A stretch of DNA of 63,845 bases from Tannerella forsythia. GTDB lineage: Bacteria > Bacteroidota > Bacteroidia > Bacteroidales > Tannerellaceae. Shown in pieces: positions 1 to 7,842 of the stretch; position 1 is the stretch's first letter, and each line of letters starts with the position of its first letter. The position numbers were made by a program, and so were the translations under genes. The stretch covers positions 1 through 63,845 of the forward strand of contig NZ_RQYN01000012.1 of the NCBI RefSeq assembly GCF_003860135.1, written 5' to 3'. The notes beneath the pieces were generated by a model. It was not told the DNA's origin and searched no databases. It saw nothing but the letters and a program-made list of their open reading frames with translations.

Positions 1-192
1 CCTGCAAGAATATCCAATAATTATTCCATTTATTTTATTGACAAACAGTTTAATGAATATATTTTAAGGAGCAACGAATTAAGGTGCCCTTTCAGGCCCC
101 TGAAAGCATTCAATTGTCAGTCTTCAGCCAACAACTCAACGCCCGAAGGGCTATAAACACCTCAACGACTCAACATTTCAATACCCGAACGG
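1..192. other. left-edge intergenic stretch with a small hairpin
   Basis: No gene is visible. Bases 89-106 form a 7-8 bp perfect inverted repeat (CTTTCAG / CTGAAAG around GCCC) downstream of the minus-strand helicase stop; it lacks a clear T-run, so its role as terminator is doubtful. Bases 134-152 share the words CTCAACGCCCG and AAGGGCT with 7731-7750, suggesting a dispersed extragenic repeat. Confidence 0.4.
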
Positions 193-1632
193 CTAACCAT
201 TAACAACTATTCCCCCTTCTTCTTCAAATTCTTTGGGGAGGTTGACCAGATAGAGCCGATGGGTGGCGCGGGTGAAGGCGGTATAGAGCCACCGGTAGAA
301 ATCTTCGCCCAACATTTCTTTCGTCATGTAGCCGATATCCAGAAAAACATTGCGCCACTGTCCGCCCTGCGCCTTATGACAGGTGACGGCATACGCATAT
401 TTCACCTGCACGGCATTGTAATAAGGATCGACTTTCAGCTTCTTCATCTTCGCGGCTTTCGTGGACTCGTCGGCATAATCATCGAGTACGCTATAAAAGA
501 GCCGATCGCTTTGTTCTTTCGGCAAGGCCGGCGTGTCACTTTGCAACGTGTCGAGCAAGATACGCAGTTCGATCTCCAAATCGTAGTCCTGAAACCGTAA
601 CGACACATCACAAAAACGGAAACCGTACATCTCGATTGTACGGCGCACACGCAAGACCTCGACCATCTCGCCATTGGCAATGAAATCCATCTCTTTATAC
701 GAAGACGTCCAAAAGTAGTTATTGCGTACCACCATCAGCCGGTCGCCCGTCGAAATCTCCTCTTCCCTATACAATATCCGGTTTCTTATACCATTATTAT
801 ATAGAGTAGCCCGTTTGTTGGAGCGACAGATCACGATCGTCTCGTCCGCCCCGTCGCGACTGTAGGCCGATGCCAGTTCTTCGATCAGCTCTTCGCCGCT
901 CACCTTACGGATATCTTGGCACCCCGCGATTCGGAGGATGGGATACCGGTCGATCTGTTGCCGGCGCAGGCTGTCGCGGATCAGCGTCGCATTAAAAAGG
1001 ATGCCAGAGTCTTTATCCTGCCGCACGACCTGTGTAAGCGAACACTCCCGTACATCTAGAGAGTAGCCTCTGAGGTAGTCCGCATTCATGGCAGGACTTT
1101 CGCTTTGCGAGACAGGCGGAAGCTGCGCGCCATCGCCAAGCAGAATCAGCTTGCATCCCCTGCCGCCGTAGACATAGCGAATCAGATCATCAAGGAGCCT
1201 CCCGCTACCAAACGAAGCCATGCCCGCGTCATCGTTCGAGATCATGGACGCTTCGTCGATAATAAACAAGGTGTCTCTATGCAGGTTGGGGGCTAACGAG
1301 AACCCGGCAAACTCGTTCGAAAACGTTTTCTGACGGTAGATTTTCCGGTGGATGGTCAACGCATTGCGTCCCGCGTATTCCGAAAATACTTTCGCCGCCC
1401 GTCCGGTAGGCGCCAATAAAACGACCGACTGCTTCAACGCCGTCAGCGCTTTGACCGTGGCACCGAGCAGCGACGTCTTCCCCGTTCCGGCATACCCCTT
1501 CAGCAAAAGGACATCGTTAGGCGCAGGAGAAGACAGGAAACGCGAGAGCGTATCGATCGCCTCACGTTGCTCAGCTGTCGGTTCGTAAGGAAAAGCGTTA
1601 AGAATCTGTTGAAAAATAAACCGATGAATCAT
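193..1632 (-). CDS. RecD-like ATP-dependent DNA helicase (SF1B)
   Basis: Predicted 479-residue cytoplasmic helicase of the RecD/TraA-like SF1 group, likely acting on DNA ends or stalled forks. Visible motifs in order: Walker A GYAGTGKTS near residue 46, Walker B FIIDEASM near 123, motif III LLGDGAQLPPV near 164, and C-terminal UvrD_C_2-type motifs VTCHKAQGGQW and YTAFTRATHRLYLV near 420-465. The length fits the short stand-alone RecD-like proteins common in Bacteroidales, not RecD2 or RecBCD RecD. The ATG at 1632 is followed directly by a hydrophobic start and a PTAEQREAI Q-motif region, so the start is convincing. The gene stands alone and is divergent from the next gene. The family is sure; the physiological role is inferred. 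Confidence 0.9.
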   Translation of the reverse strand: MIHRFIFQQILNAFPYEPTAEQREAIDTLSRFLSSPAPNDVLLLKGYAGTGKTSLLGATVKALTALKQSVVLLAPTGRAAKVFSEYAGRNALTIHRKIYRQKTFSNEFAGFSLAPNLHRDTLFIIDEASMISNDDAGMASFGSGRLLDDLIRYVYGGRGCKLILLGDGAQLPPVSQSESPAMNADYLRGYSLDVRECSLTQVVRQDKDSGILFNATLIRDSLRRQQIDRYPILRIAGCQDIRKVSGEELIEELASAYSRDGADETIVICRSNKRATLYNNGIRNRILYREEEISTGDRLMVVRNNYFWTSSYKEMDFIANGEMVEVLRVRRTIEMYGFRFCDVSLRFQDYDLEIELRILLDTLQSDTPALPKEQSDRLFYSVLDDYADESTKAAKMKKLKVDPYYNAVQVKYAYAVTCHKAQGGQWRNVFLDIGYMTKEMLGEDFYRWLYTAFTRATHRLYLVNLPKEFEEEGGIVVNG

Positions 1633-1682
1633 GGATGTAAAATTATTTTCGCGATAAAGTTACAGCTTTAAATAATCTTCTT

Positions 1683-1690
1683 TATATTTG
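1683..1690 (+). promoter_or_regulatory. candidate -7 promoter box
   Basis: TATATTTG matches the Bacteroides -7 consensus TAnnTTTG, 34 bases before the ATG of the downstream gene. No good TTTG box lies 19-21 bases upstream, so only half of the consensus is present. Confidence 0.45.
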
Positions 1691-1724
1691 CAGCAACGAA
1701 ATCATAAAAAAACGAATATACGAC

Positions 1725-2411
1725 ATGAAAATTACACTGAAAGTATTATTAGTTGCGGCGGCTTTGCTGCTGGTTTACATGTGCTATCGAAGCGTGATGG
1801 GCCCGATTGAGTTTGATCTTGAACACAAAGCCCGCGAAACGGCTATCCAGCATCGGCTGATCGATATCCGCAAGGCGCAGATCGAGTACAAAAACAGGCA
1901 CGGGCGTCATGCCGCGAATTTTGATGAGTTGGGAAAATTCTTGAAAGAAGAAAAATTGCCGTTTGTCGTGAAAGAAGGTGTTTTGTCTGACGACCAATTG
2001 GAGTCGGGCTTGACGGAAAAGAAAGCGGTGGCGATCATCGAGAGAGCGCGCAAGACCGGAAAGAACGATGAGGTAATTAAAAACGGGCTGGAGAACTTCA
2101 GACGTGACACGATGTGGGTGCTGGCCAAAGATACTTTGTTCGGGGCTAATTATAATGTAGACTCGCTCGCATTTATTCCGGTTGCAGGAGCCAATGCCCG
2201 GTTCGAAATGGATACGGCAACACTCTCTTCTTCGTCGGGATATACGGTAAAAGTGTTCGAATGTCGTGTGCCCTACGAGAGCTATCTGAGCGACTTGAAC
2301 AACCAGCAGCTTGCTAATCTGAAAGACAAGATGCGCAAGATGAAACGGTATGAAGGTCTGAAGGTCGGATCGGTTACGGAGATCAACAACAACGCCGGTA
2401 ACTGGGAGTAA
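1725..2411 (+). CDS. conserved hypothetical, single N-terminal membrane anchor
   Basis: I do not recognise a named family. The 228-residue product starts with a positively charged residue and one hydrophobic segment (about residues 5-23), then a soluble domain. Residues 45-75 (IDIRKAQIEYKNRHGRHA then NFDELGKFL) resemble the pattern seen after the helix in pseudopilin-like proteins, where an alanine/lysine helix precedes a glycine turn, but no prepilin peptidase site is obvious. It ends 8 bases before the DUF3822 gene, so the three genes through rsmD look co-transcribed. An envelope location is likely; function unknown. Confidence 0.7.
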   Translation: MKITLKVLLVAAALLLVYMCYRSVMGPIEFDLEHKARETAIQHRLIDIRKAQIEYKNRHGRHAANFDELGKFLKEEKLPFVVKEGVLSDDQLESGLTEKKAVAIIERARKTGKNDEVIKNGLENFRRDTMWVLAKDTLFGANYNVDSLAFIPVAGANARFEMDTATLSSSSGYTVKVFECRVPYESYLSDLNNQQLANLKDKMRKMKRYEGLKVGSVTEINNNAGNWE

Positions 2412-2419
2412 GTCGCGGT

Positions 2420-3232
2420 ATGAACTTTCGTGTTTCTGACACGTTAACGGCTCATAACTCGGAAAAATATAGAATGTCTATCCGGCTGTCGCCGGGTGGA
2501 CTTTCTTTTGTTGGGCATATCCCTTCTCAACCGAAAAGCTTCCTCTACCAATCTCTCGAATTAGACCGATCCAGATTGTACGCGCGTACGTTACGAGAGG
2601 TGTCCTCCGAACACCCGTTTTTTTCTTATTCGTATAAAGACATATCGGTCGTAAGCACAGGGGGAACCTACACACTTGTGCCCGAAGCCGCTTTTACAGA
2701 AGACCGGACACAGCAATTGATGGCGTTTACGTTCTCCTCGCCCGACGAGAAGGCACTCTTTCAACCCCTGAAGGAGCTCGAAGCCGTACTGCTCTTCGGA
2801 ATCGACCCCGAAATACATTCGCTCTTTCTGCAGTTGCAACCGCAAGCGACGTTCGTGCATAGTATCGCTCCCCTCCTGCTCTACTGGCAGAAACAAAGTC
2901 GCACCGCTTATCCGAAACAGTTATATGCCGTGCTGCAGGAAGACACGATGGACGTAGCGTGTTTCGATAAAGGGGCGTTACGGCTCGTCAACAGATTTCG
3001 TATCGACGACCGGACAGATATTCTGTACTATCTGCTTTATATCTGGAAGCAGTTGGATTTGGATCCGATCCATGATCAGCTCTTCCTTTGGGCTGTGCCG
3101 GCGGTCTTCTCCGACATACGCGACACGCTACGGAGCTACCTGATGCAAGTCGAACCGATGAATCTGCCGGCCGTACCTTCCAACGCACAAATACCGGCCG
3201 ATGTAATGGTGTTGATGGGATGCGAATCATAA
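2420..3232 (+). CDS. DUF3822 family protein
   Basis: 270-residue protein that I recognise as DUF3822, a Bacteroidales family typically encoded immediately before rsmD, as here. The fold is expected to be actin/ASKHA-like from family knowledge; in the sequence one sees a core such as FGIDPEIHSLFLQLQP and a C-terminal LFLWAVPAVF stretch, no signal peptide and no membrane segment. Its last 13 bases overlap rsmD, which starts at 3220 in another frame, indicating translational coupling. Biochemical function is unknown. Confidence 0.8.
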   Translation: MNFRVSDTLTAHNSEKYRMSIRLSPGGLSFVGHIPSQPKSFLYQSLELDRSRLYARTLREVSSEHPFFSYSYKDISVVSTGGTYTLVPEAAFTEDRTQQLMAFTFSSPDEKALFQPLKELEAVLLFGIDPEIHSLFLQLQPQATFVHSIAPLLLYWQKQSRTAYPKQLYAVLQEDTMDVACFDKGALRLVNRFRIDDRTDILYYLLYIWKQLDLDPIHDQLFLWAVPAVFSDIRDTLRSYLMQVEPMNLPAVPSNAQIPADVMVLMGCES

Positions 3233-3774
3233 GAGGAATCTACGGACGCCGCCGGTTTCAGGTGCCCTCGTCGTTCAGTGCTCGCCCGACGACGGATTTT
3301 GCCAAAGAAAACCTGTTTAATGTGCTCGAAAACCTGATCGACTGGGAAGAGATGACTGCCCTCGATCTGTTTGCCGGCACGGGAAGCATCTCGTTCGAGT
3401 TATTGTCGCGAGGCTGCCCGCGTGTGACGGCCGTCGAAGCGAACCGGGCGCATGCGGCATTTATCGCCAAGGTTGCCGGCGAACTCAAGACCAACGCTTT
3501 CGAACTGATTCGCGGTGATGTGTTCCGCTATCTGCCTTCCGCACCGAAACGAACCTTCGACTTCATCTTTGCCGATCCCCCGTATGCCTTGCCGGAGTTA
3601 TCGAAGCTGCCGGAGCTTGTAATGAACGGAAAGCTCCTTTCCGAAGGCGGTATCTTTGTGCTGGAGCATCCCAAAACGTTCGACTTTTCCGCACATCCCT
3701 GCTTCAGCCAGGAGCGTGTCTACGGCTCGGTACATTTCTCCTTCTTCAGAGAAGAGGCGAGAACAGACGCATAA
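3220..3774 (+). CDS. rsmD: 16S rRNA (guanine(966)-N(2))-methyltransferase RsmD
   Basis: 184-residue SAM-dependent methyltransferase that modifies G966 of 16S rRNA. Visible: N-terminal MRIIRGIYGRR, TTDFAKENLFNVL, SAM-binding ALDLFAGTGSISFE and the catalytic FADPPYALPE (DPPY) motif, the standard RsmD signature. A longer open frame reaches upstream to 3088, but the real start is the ATG at 3220, where homology to RsmD begins and which overlaps the DUF3822 stop. The 3' end overlaps the convergent cardiolipin synthase gene by 29 bases. Confidence 0.93.
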   Translation: MRIIRGIYGRRRFQVPSSFSARPTTDFAKENLFNVLENLIDWEEMTALDLFAGTGSISFELLSRGCPRVTAVEANRAHAAFIAKVAGELKTNAFELIRGDVFRYLPSAPKRTFDFIFADPPYALPELSKLPELVMNGKLLSEGGIFVLEHPKTFDFSAHPCFSQERVYGSVHFSFFREEARTDA

Positions 3775-5179
3775 ACGATTCGATCAGTCGTTTGGTCAGC
3801 GGGCGATTCAGCCATTGAGCGGGATAAACGGTCTCGCAGTTTTTCAGATCATCCATAAACAATTGTTTCATCTTCCGCGCAAACGGCTGATGATAAACGA
3901 AGGCATTGACCTCGAAATTATGTTCGAAGCTACGGAAGTCGAAGTTCGCCGAGCCGATACAGGCCAGCTCATCATCGACCAAAAGCAACTTGGAATGGAG
4001 GAAACCGGCCTTATAAAAGTAAACCTTCACACCCGCCCGAAGCATATCGTCCAGAAACGAATGAGCGGCCAGATGCGCGCTCCGCGTATCGGAACGTTCG
4101 GGTAGCATCAGCCGCACGTCGATACCTCCCAGCGCGGCCGTCTGGAGCGCCTGATTCATGCTCTCGGTAGGCAGGAAGTAAGGAGTCTGGATATAGAGGT
4201 ACTTTTTGGCATTCGTGATGCAGAAGATAACCGCCTGAAGCAAGGTACGCCATGGCCCGGTAGGCCCGCTGGCAATGACTTGCAGGATGTTATCGCCGAA
4301 GATGGCTTCGTCGGGGTAGTAGTCTTTGCCTTTGATCAGCTGCTTGCTGACTACGTACCAATCGATCAGAAAGACCGATTGCAGGCCGTGAACGCCTTTC
4401 CCCTCGATCCGGAAATGCGTGTCGCGCCATACGCCCCACGGCACCCCCTTGATGTAGCGATCGGCAATATTCATCCCGCCGATAAAACCGATCTTCCCGT
4501 CAATCACGACGATCTTGCGGTGGTTGCGATAGTTGACCTTGCTCGTAAGCACAGGAAAAGCGACTCGCAGGAACGCATACACCTCGATGCCCGCCGCCTT
4601 CATCTCCCGAAAGAACTTCTCCTTCACATTCCAGCTTCCCACGTCGTCATACAGCACACGCACCTGCACGCCTTCACACGCTTTCGTGATAAGCAGGTCT
4701 TTCACCTGCCGCCCGATTTCATCGTCGGCAAAGATATAATATTGTATATGGATATGATGACGAGCCTCCCGCAACGCCGTCATAAACGCCTCGAATTTAT
4801 CCGTTCCGTTCGTATAAGTCGTAATGGAACTCCCGTAGAGCAGCGGGTTGTGATCGTCGCGATTCAGCAAATTCACCAAAGGCTGATAAGCCGGTGAAAC
4901 GACACACTTATCCTGCTCCGGCAAATCGGAGTGGAGAGGTTTCATGATGCGTTTGTAAGTGCGCCGCGAGATGATGCGTTGCCGGCGGTTATCCTGTCCG
5001 AAGAAAAAGTAAAAAATCAGCCCGATGCCCGGCAACGTCAGTAGGACAATGACCCATGAAATCGTTTTCAGCGGGTTCCGGTTTTCCAACAGCACGACAA
5101 GCACCAACCCCAAAATGGAGATGGCGTACAGCGCAAGCAGCGTCAGGCCGACGACGGTATGTAACGGTATATCGAGCAT
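3746..5179 (-). CDS. cls: cardiolipin synthase
   Basis: About 477 residues from the chosen start. Makes cardiolipin from phosphatidylglycerol in the inner membrane. Two hydrophobic helices lie at the N-terminus (about residues 5-25 and 33-55), followed by two phospholipase D HxKxxxxD motifs: NHRKIVVIDG and, near the C-terminus, LHSKLLLVDD, each followed by the usual G-G/S-x-N pattern (IGGMN, GSANFD). The reading frame is open to 5296, but the N-terminus MLDIPLHTVV starting at 5179 looks native; an ATG at 5200 is an alternative. It shares its upstream region with the divergent surE promoter. Confidence 0.92.
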   Translation of the reverse strand: MLDIPLHTVVGLTLLALYAISILGLVLVVLLENRNPLKTISWVIVLLTLPGIGLIFYFFFGQDNRRQRIISRRTYKRIMKPLHSDLPEQDKCVVSPAYQPLVNLLNRDDHNPLLYGSSITTYTNGTDKFEAFMTALREARHHIHIQYYIFADDEIGRQVKDLLITKACEGVQVRVLYDDVGSWNVKEKFFREMKAAGIEVYAFLRVAFPVLTSKVNYRNHRKIVVIDGKIGFIGGMNIADRYIKGVPWGVWRDTHFRIEGKGVHGLQSVFLIDWYVVSKQLIKGKDYYPDEAIFGDNILQVIASGPTGPWRTLLQAVIFCITNAKKYLYIQTPYFLPTESMNQALQTAALGGIDVRLMLPERSDTRSAHLAAHSFLDDMLRAGVKVYFYKAGFLHSKLLLVDDELACIGSANFDFRSFEHNFEVNAFVYHQPFARKMKQLFMDDLKNCETVYPAQWLNRPLTKRLIESFMRLFSPLL

Positions 5180-5231
5180 AGACCTTCCGGTTGAGGGCAT
5201 AAAGATAGGCCTATGCGGCGTGAAATGCAAA

Positions 5232-5263
5232 TTTGGGGATGATTTAACAATTCCGTATTTTTG
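5232..5263 (+). promoter_or_regulatory. full Bacteroides-type promoter of surE-lpxB
   Basis: TTTG at 5232-5235, 20 bases, then TATTTTTG at 5256-5263: both boxes fit the Bacteroides housekeeping consensus (TTTG, 19-21, TAnnTTTG). The start would be near 5270, giving a leader of roughly 15 bases before the surE ATG at 5285. Confidence 0.75.
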
Positions 5264-5284
5264 CGGGCAACAAAAAAGAAAAGC

Positions 5285-6055
5285 ATGAAGAAACAAGCGT
5301 TGATTTTAGTCACGAACGACGATGGCATCGAAGCGCGAGGCATTCGCGCCCTGACCGACGGTCTGCGCATGCTGGGCGACGTGGTCGTCATGGCGCCGGA
5401 CGGACCCCGATCGGGCATGTCGACAGCCATCACGACGAGCGTCCCTATATCCTATACCTGCATCGAACGTGCCGAAGGGCTGACGGTTTACCGTTGCACG
5501 GGCACACCGGCCGATTGCGTCAAACTGTATCTGAACGAAGTAGCCGATCGCAAGCCCGACCTTGTCGTCTCAGGCATTAACCACGGCGGCAATCAGGCCA
5601 TCAGCGTGCATTACTCGGGAACGATGGGTGCCGTTGTCGAAGGGTGCGCGTTCGACATTCCCTCCATGGGCGTTTCGCTGTATCAATGCAAGCCGGGCGC
5701 CGATTTCTCCGAGTCGGTACGTCTGGCACAGCAGCTTGCGAAAGAGGTGCTGCGCCGGGGATTGCCGCACGGCACATACCTGAACCTGAATGTGCCGAAT
5801 ATTCCGAAGGTCAAAGGCATGGCGATTTGCCGACAGGCCGACGGACGGTGGATCAAGGAGTACCGGCAGACACGCGACGAGAACGGAGAACCCCAATTCT
5901 GGCTCACCGGTGAGTTTCTGAACTACGAACCGACTTTTCCGGACAACGATACGCGGATGCTCGACGAAGGATACGCTTCGCTCGTGCCCTGCAAACTCGA
6001 CGTGACCGATTACGCGTTCATGGAAACGCTGAAAGGCTGGCCAATCGATGATTAA
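5285..6055 (+). CDS. surE: 5'/3'-nucleotidase SurE
   Basis: 256-residue metal-dependent nucleoside monophosphate phosphatase. The N-terminal [13 protein letters not shown] holds the Asp-Asp metal ligands of SurE, followed by [26 protein letters not shown] and [10 protein letters not shown] with a conserved Asn. The ATG at 5285 places MKKQALI directly before the metal motif; the upstream in-frame codons have no homology. Six bases separate it from lpxB, and the pair shares the consensus promoter at 5232. Confidence 0.95.
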   Translation: MKKQALILVTNDDGIEARGIRALTDGLRMLGDVVVMAPDGPRSGMSTAITTSVPISYTCIERAEGLTVYRCTGTPADCVKLYLNEVADRKPDLVVSGINHGGNQAISVHYSGTMGAVVEGCAFDIPSMGVSLYQCKPGADFSESVRLAQQLAKEVLRRGLPHGTYLNLNVPNIPKVKGMAICRQADGRWIKEYRQTRDENGEPQFWLTGEFLNYEPTFPDNDTRMLDEGYASLVPCKLDVTDYAFMETLKGWPIDD

Positions 6056-6061
6056 TCTCCG

Positions 6062-7195
6062 ATGAAATACTATCTTATTGCCGGTGAAGCCTCGGGCGAT
6101 CTGCATGCCTCGAATCTGATGGCCGCGATCAAAACGGAAGATCCGCACGCGGAGTTCCGTTTTTTCGGAGGTGACCTCATGCGAGCCGTCGGCGGTACGC
6201 TCGTGAAGCACTACCGCGAGATGGCCTACATGGGCGTGATTCCCGTGCTGCTGCATGCCCGCACGATTCTGCGGAACATGCGCCTTTGCCGCGACGACAT
6301 CCGCGCGTATCGCCCCGATGTGGTCGTGCTTGTCGACTATCCGGGGTTCAACCTGAAAATCGCCCGGTTTGTCAAAACGACGTTGCCAATCCCTGTCTAT
6401 TATTATATCTCGCCGAAGATCTGGGCGTGGAAGAAATACCGTATCCGATCGTTCCGTCGCTACGTAGACCGTATGTTCTGCATCCTGCCTTTCGAGGTCG
6501 ACTTTTTCAGGTCGCTCGACTATCCGGTCGATTATGTGGGTAATCCTTCGGTCGATGCCGTCGCCGCGTTCCGGGAGGCACAGCGCGAACAACCCGATAC
6601 GTTCCGGCACGATCATGGTCTGACGGATCAACCCGTACTGGCATTGCTCGCCGGCAGTCGCCGCCACGAAATTCGCCGGAATCTTCCGGTGATGCTCGAC
6701 GTCGCCGCACGATTCCCCGATTTTCAAGCCGTTGTGGCAGGTGCTCCCGGACTGACGGCCGACGATTACCGCTCTTGCCTTGGTGAGAGAACGACACCGA
6801 AGATCATCTACGGACAGACGTACCACCTGCTCTCGCACGCAAGCGCCGCGCTGGTCACGTCGGGTACGGCGACACTCGAAGCCGCCCTCTTCCGCGTACC
6901 GCAAGTGGTGTGCTATCATGTCTCGGGCGGACGGCTTGTCAATTTCGTGTTCGACCGTTTCTTCCACGTGCCTTACATCTCGCTCGTCAATCTGATTGCC
7001 GGACGCGAAGTCGTGTCCGAGCTTTTCGGAGCGAAGTTCTCGGCCGAACGTATTCATCACGAACTGAAACGCATCGTCGAAGATCCGCCCTATCGTGCCG
7101 GTATGCAGAAGGGCTACGATCGCGTAATCGCCGCCCTCGGGCAACCCGGTGCCTCACAGCACGCCGCCCGTCTGATCGTCGAGAGCCTGATGTAA
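6062..7195 (+). CDS. lpxB: lipid-A-disaccharide synthase
   Basis: 377-residue GT19 enzyme that joins UDP-2,3-diacylglucosamine and 2,3-diacylglucosamine-1-phosphate at the inner face of the cytoplasmic membrane in lipid A synthesis. N-terminal YYLIAGEASGDLHASNLM is the family signature; DYPGFNLKIA and YYISPKIWAWKKYR follow, then the nucleotide-binding half with LLAGSRRHEIRRNLPV and SGTATLEAALF. Length is normal. It is the second gene after surE, a common Bacteroidales arrangement. Confidence 0.95.
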   Translation: MKYYLIAGEASGDLHASNLMAAIKTEDPHAEFRFFGGDLMRAVGGTLVKHYREMAYMGVIPVLLHARTILRNMRLCRDDIRAYRPDVVVLVDYPGFNLKIARFVKTTLPIPVYYYISPKIWAWKKYRIRSFRRYVDRMFCILPFEVDFFRSLDYPVDYVGNPSVDAVAAFREAQREQPDTFRHDHGLTDQPVLALLAGSRRHEIRRNLPVMLDVAARFPDFQAVVAGAPGLTADDYRSCLGERTTPKIIYGQTYHLLSHASAALVTSGTATLEAALFRVPQVVCYHVSGGRLVNFVFDRFFHVPYISLVNLIAGREVVSELFGAKFSAERIHHELKRIVEDPPYRAGMQKGYDRVIAALGQPGASQHAARLIVESLM

Positions 7196-7265
7196 TAATT
7201 GTCAATGGTTATTCTTTACTACTCTGACTACCTTAACTACTTGACTACTTTGCTACACTTTGCGT

Positions 7266-7575
7266 TGATTCGCGCCATCCGCGTCATTTGCGTTCGGATT
7301 CGGACATCGTATGCCGATGTGCATTTCTTCGCATGGGGCGTGCGACCTGCCTCGCAGGGTGCATGCGAGCCTCCTCGCAGGGTGCATGCGAGCCTCCTCG
7401 CAGGATGTGTGCGAGCCTCCTCGCAGGGTGTATGCGGGCCACCTCGCAGGGTGTGTGCGCACTACCTCTCATGTGTCATGTCCTGAAAAAGGTTGACAAT
7501 TGTTTTTGTTGTTATCGTTTCTTTTTTCTTTCATGATTTGCGCCATTTGTGTTCATTTGCGTTCGGAACATCGTA
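7266..7575. repeat. near-direct repeat flanking the 23-bp array
   Basis: Segment 7266-7311 and segment 7534-7575 share GCGCCAT, ATTTGCGTTCGG and ACATCGTA in the same order with small differences. They bracket the 23-bp array, as if an ancestral extragenic element had been duplicated and the array grown between the copies. Confidence 0.55.
7342..7456. repeat. 23-bp tandem array, five units plus a partial
   Basis: Five consecutive 23-bp units start at 7342, 7365, 7388, 7411 and 7434, with a partial sixth beginning GCGCACTACC. Each unit carries CTCGCAGG and, across unit borders, GCGAG followed by CTCGC, giving a 5-bp hairpin stem repeated in every unit. Units differ at a few positions, so this is not a recent slippage product alone. 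There are no spacers between units, which rules out a CRISPR. Confidence 0.85.
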
Positions 7576-7578
7576 AAT

Positions 7579-7691
7579 CCCCCCTTCGAAGGGATGACAC
7601 CCCCCTTCGCTTCGCTCTTCCCCCCTTCGAAGGGGGGAAAGGGGGGATGTTCATATCCACGCCATCGAAGGGCGAACACACAGGTTCGCCC
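7579..7691. repeat. cluster of extragenic GC-rich palindromes
   Basis: A perfect 18-bp palindrome (six C, TTCGAA, six G) spans 7620-7637; a shortened version lies at 7580-7593. A third hairpin with 8-bp arms GGGCGAAC / GTTCGCCC and a 6-base loop spans 7670-7691. The last resembles extragenic palindromes I have seen widely in environmental genomes, which are often spread by a transposase in trans. No coding potential. Confidence 0.65.
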
Positions 7692-7805
7692 CTACACGGC
7701 AAACAACTCAACAAATCAACAATCAAACACCTCAACGCCCGCAAGGGCTTCACTTTTCGCTCTTCGTTCTTGACATCGTATTGCGTAATTTGAGGTAATA
7801 ATGTT

Positions 7806-7813
7806 TACCTTTG
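7806..7813 (+). promoter_or_regulatory. candidate -7 box for the S41 protease gene
   Basis: TACCTTTG matches TAnnTTTG, 29 bases before the ATG at 7843. The upstream TTTG box is not at the standard distance. Confidence 0.45.
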
Positions 7814-7842
7814 TACACTTCTAAAATTAAATGTAAAAACGT

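Larger units (their letters stand above)
7196..7842. other. repeat-rich intergenic region between lpxB and the S41 protease
   Basis: 647 bases without a credible gene. It contains a near-duplicated segment (7266-7311 and 7534-7575) flanking a 23-bp tandem array (7342-7456), then a cluster of GC-rich palindromes (7579-7691) and the start of the next gene's promoter. Short open frames through the array are artefacts of repetition. Confidence 0.7.

Noticed and set aside
3088-3219. N-terminal extension of rsmD
   Set aside because: Overlaps DUF3822 in another frame; RsmD homology starts at 3220.
5570-7144. 524-codon minus-strand frame antisense to surE and lpxB
   Set aside because: Both plus-strand genes are unmistakable; the antisense frame is a by-product of codon bias.
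7253-7536. Short open frames on both strands through the 23-bp array
   Set aside because: Low-complexity products repeating the unit in several frames; no start context and no homology pattern.
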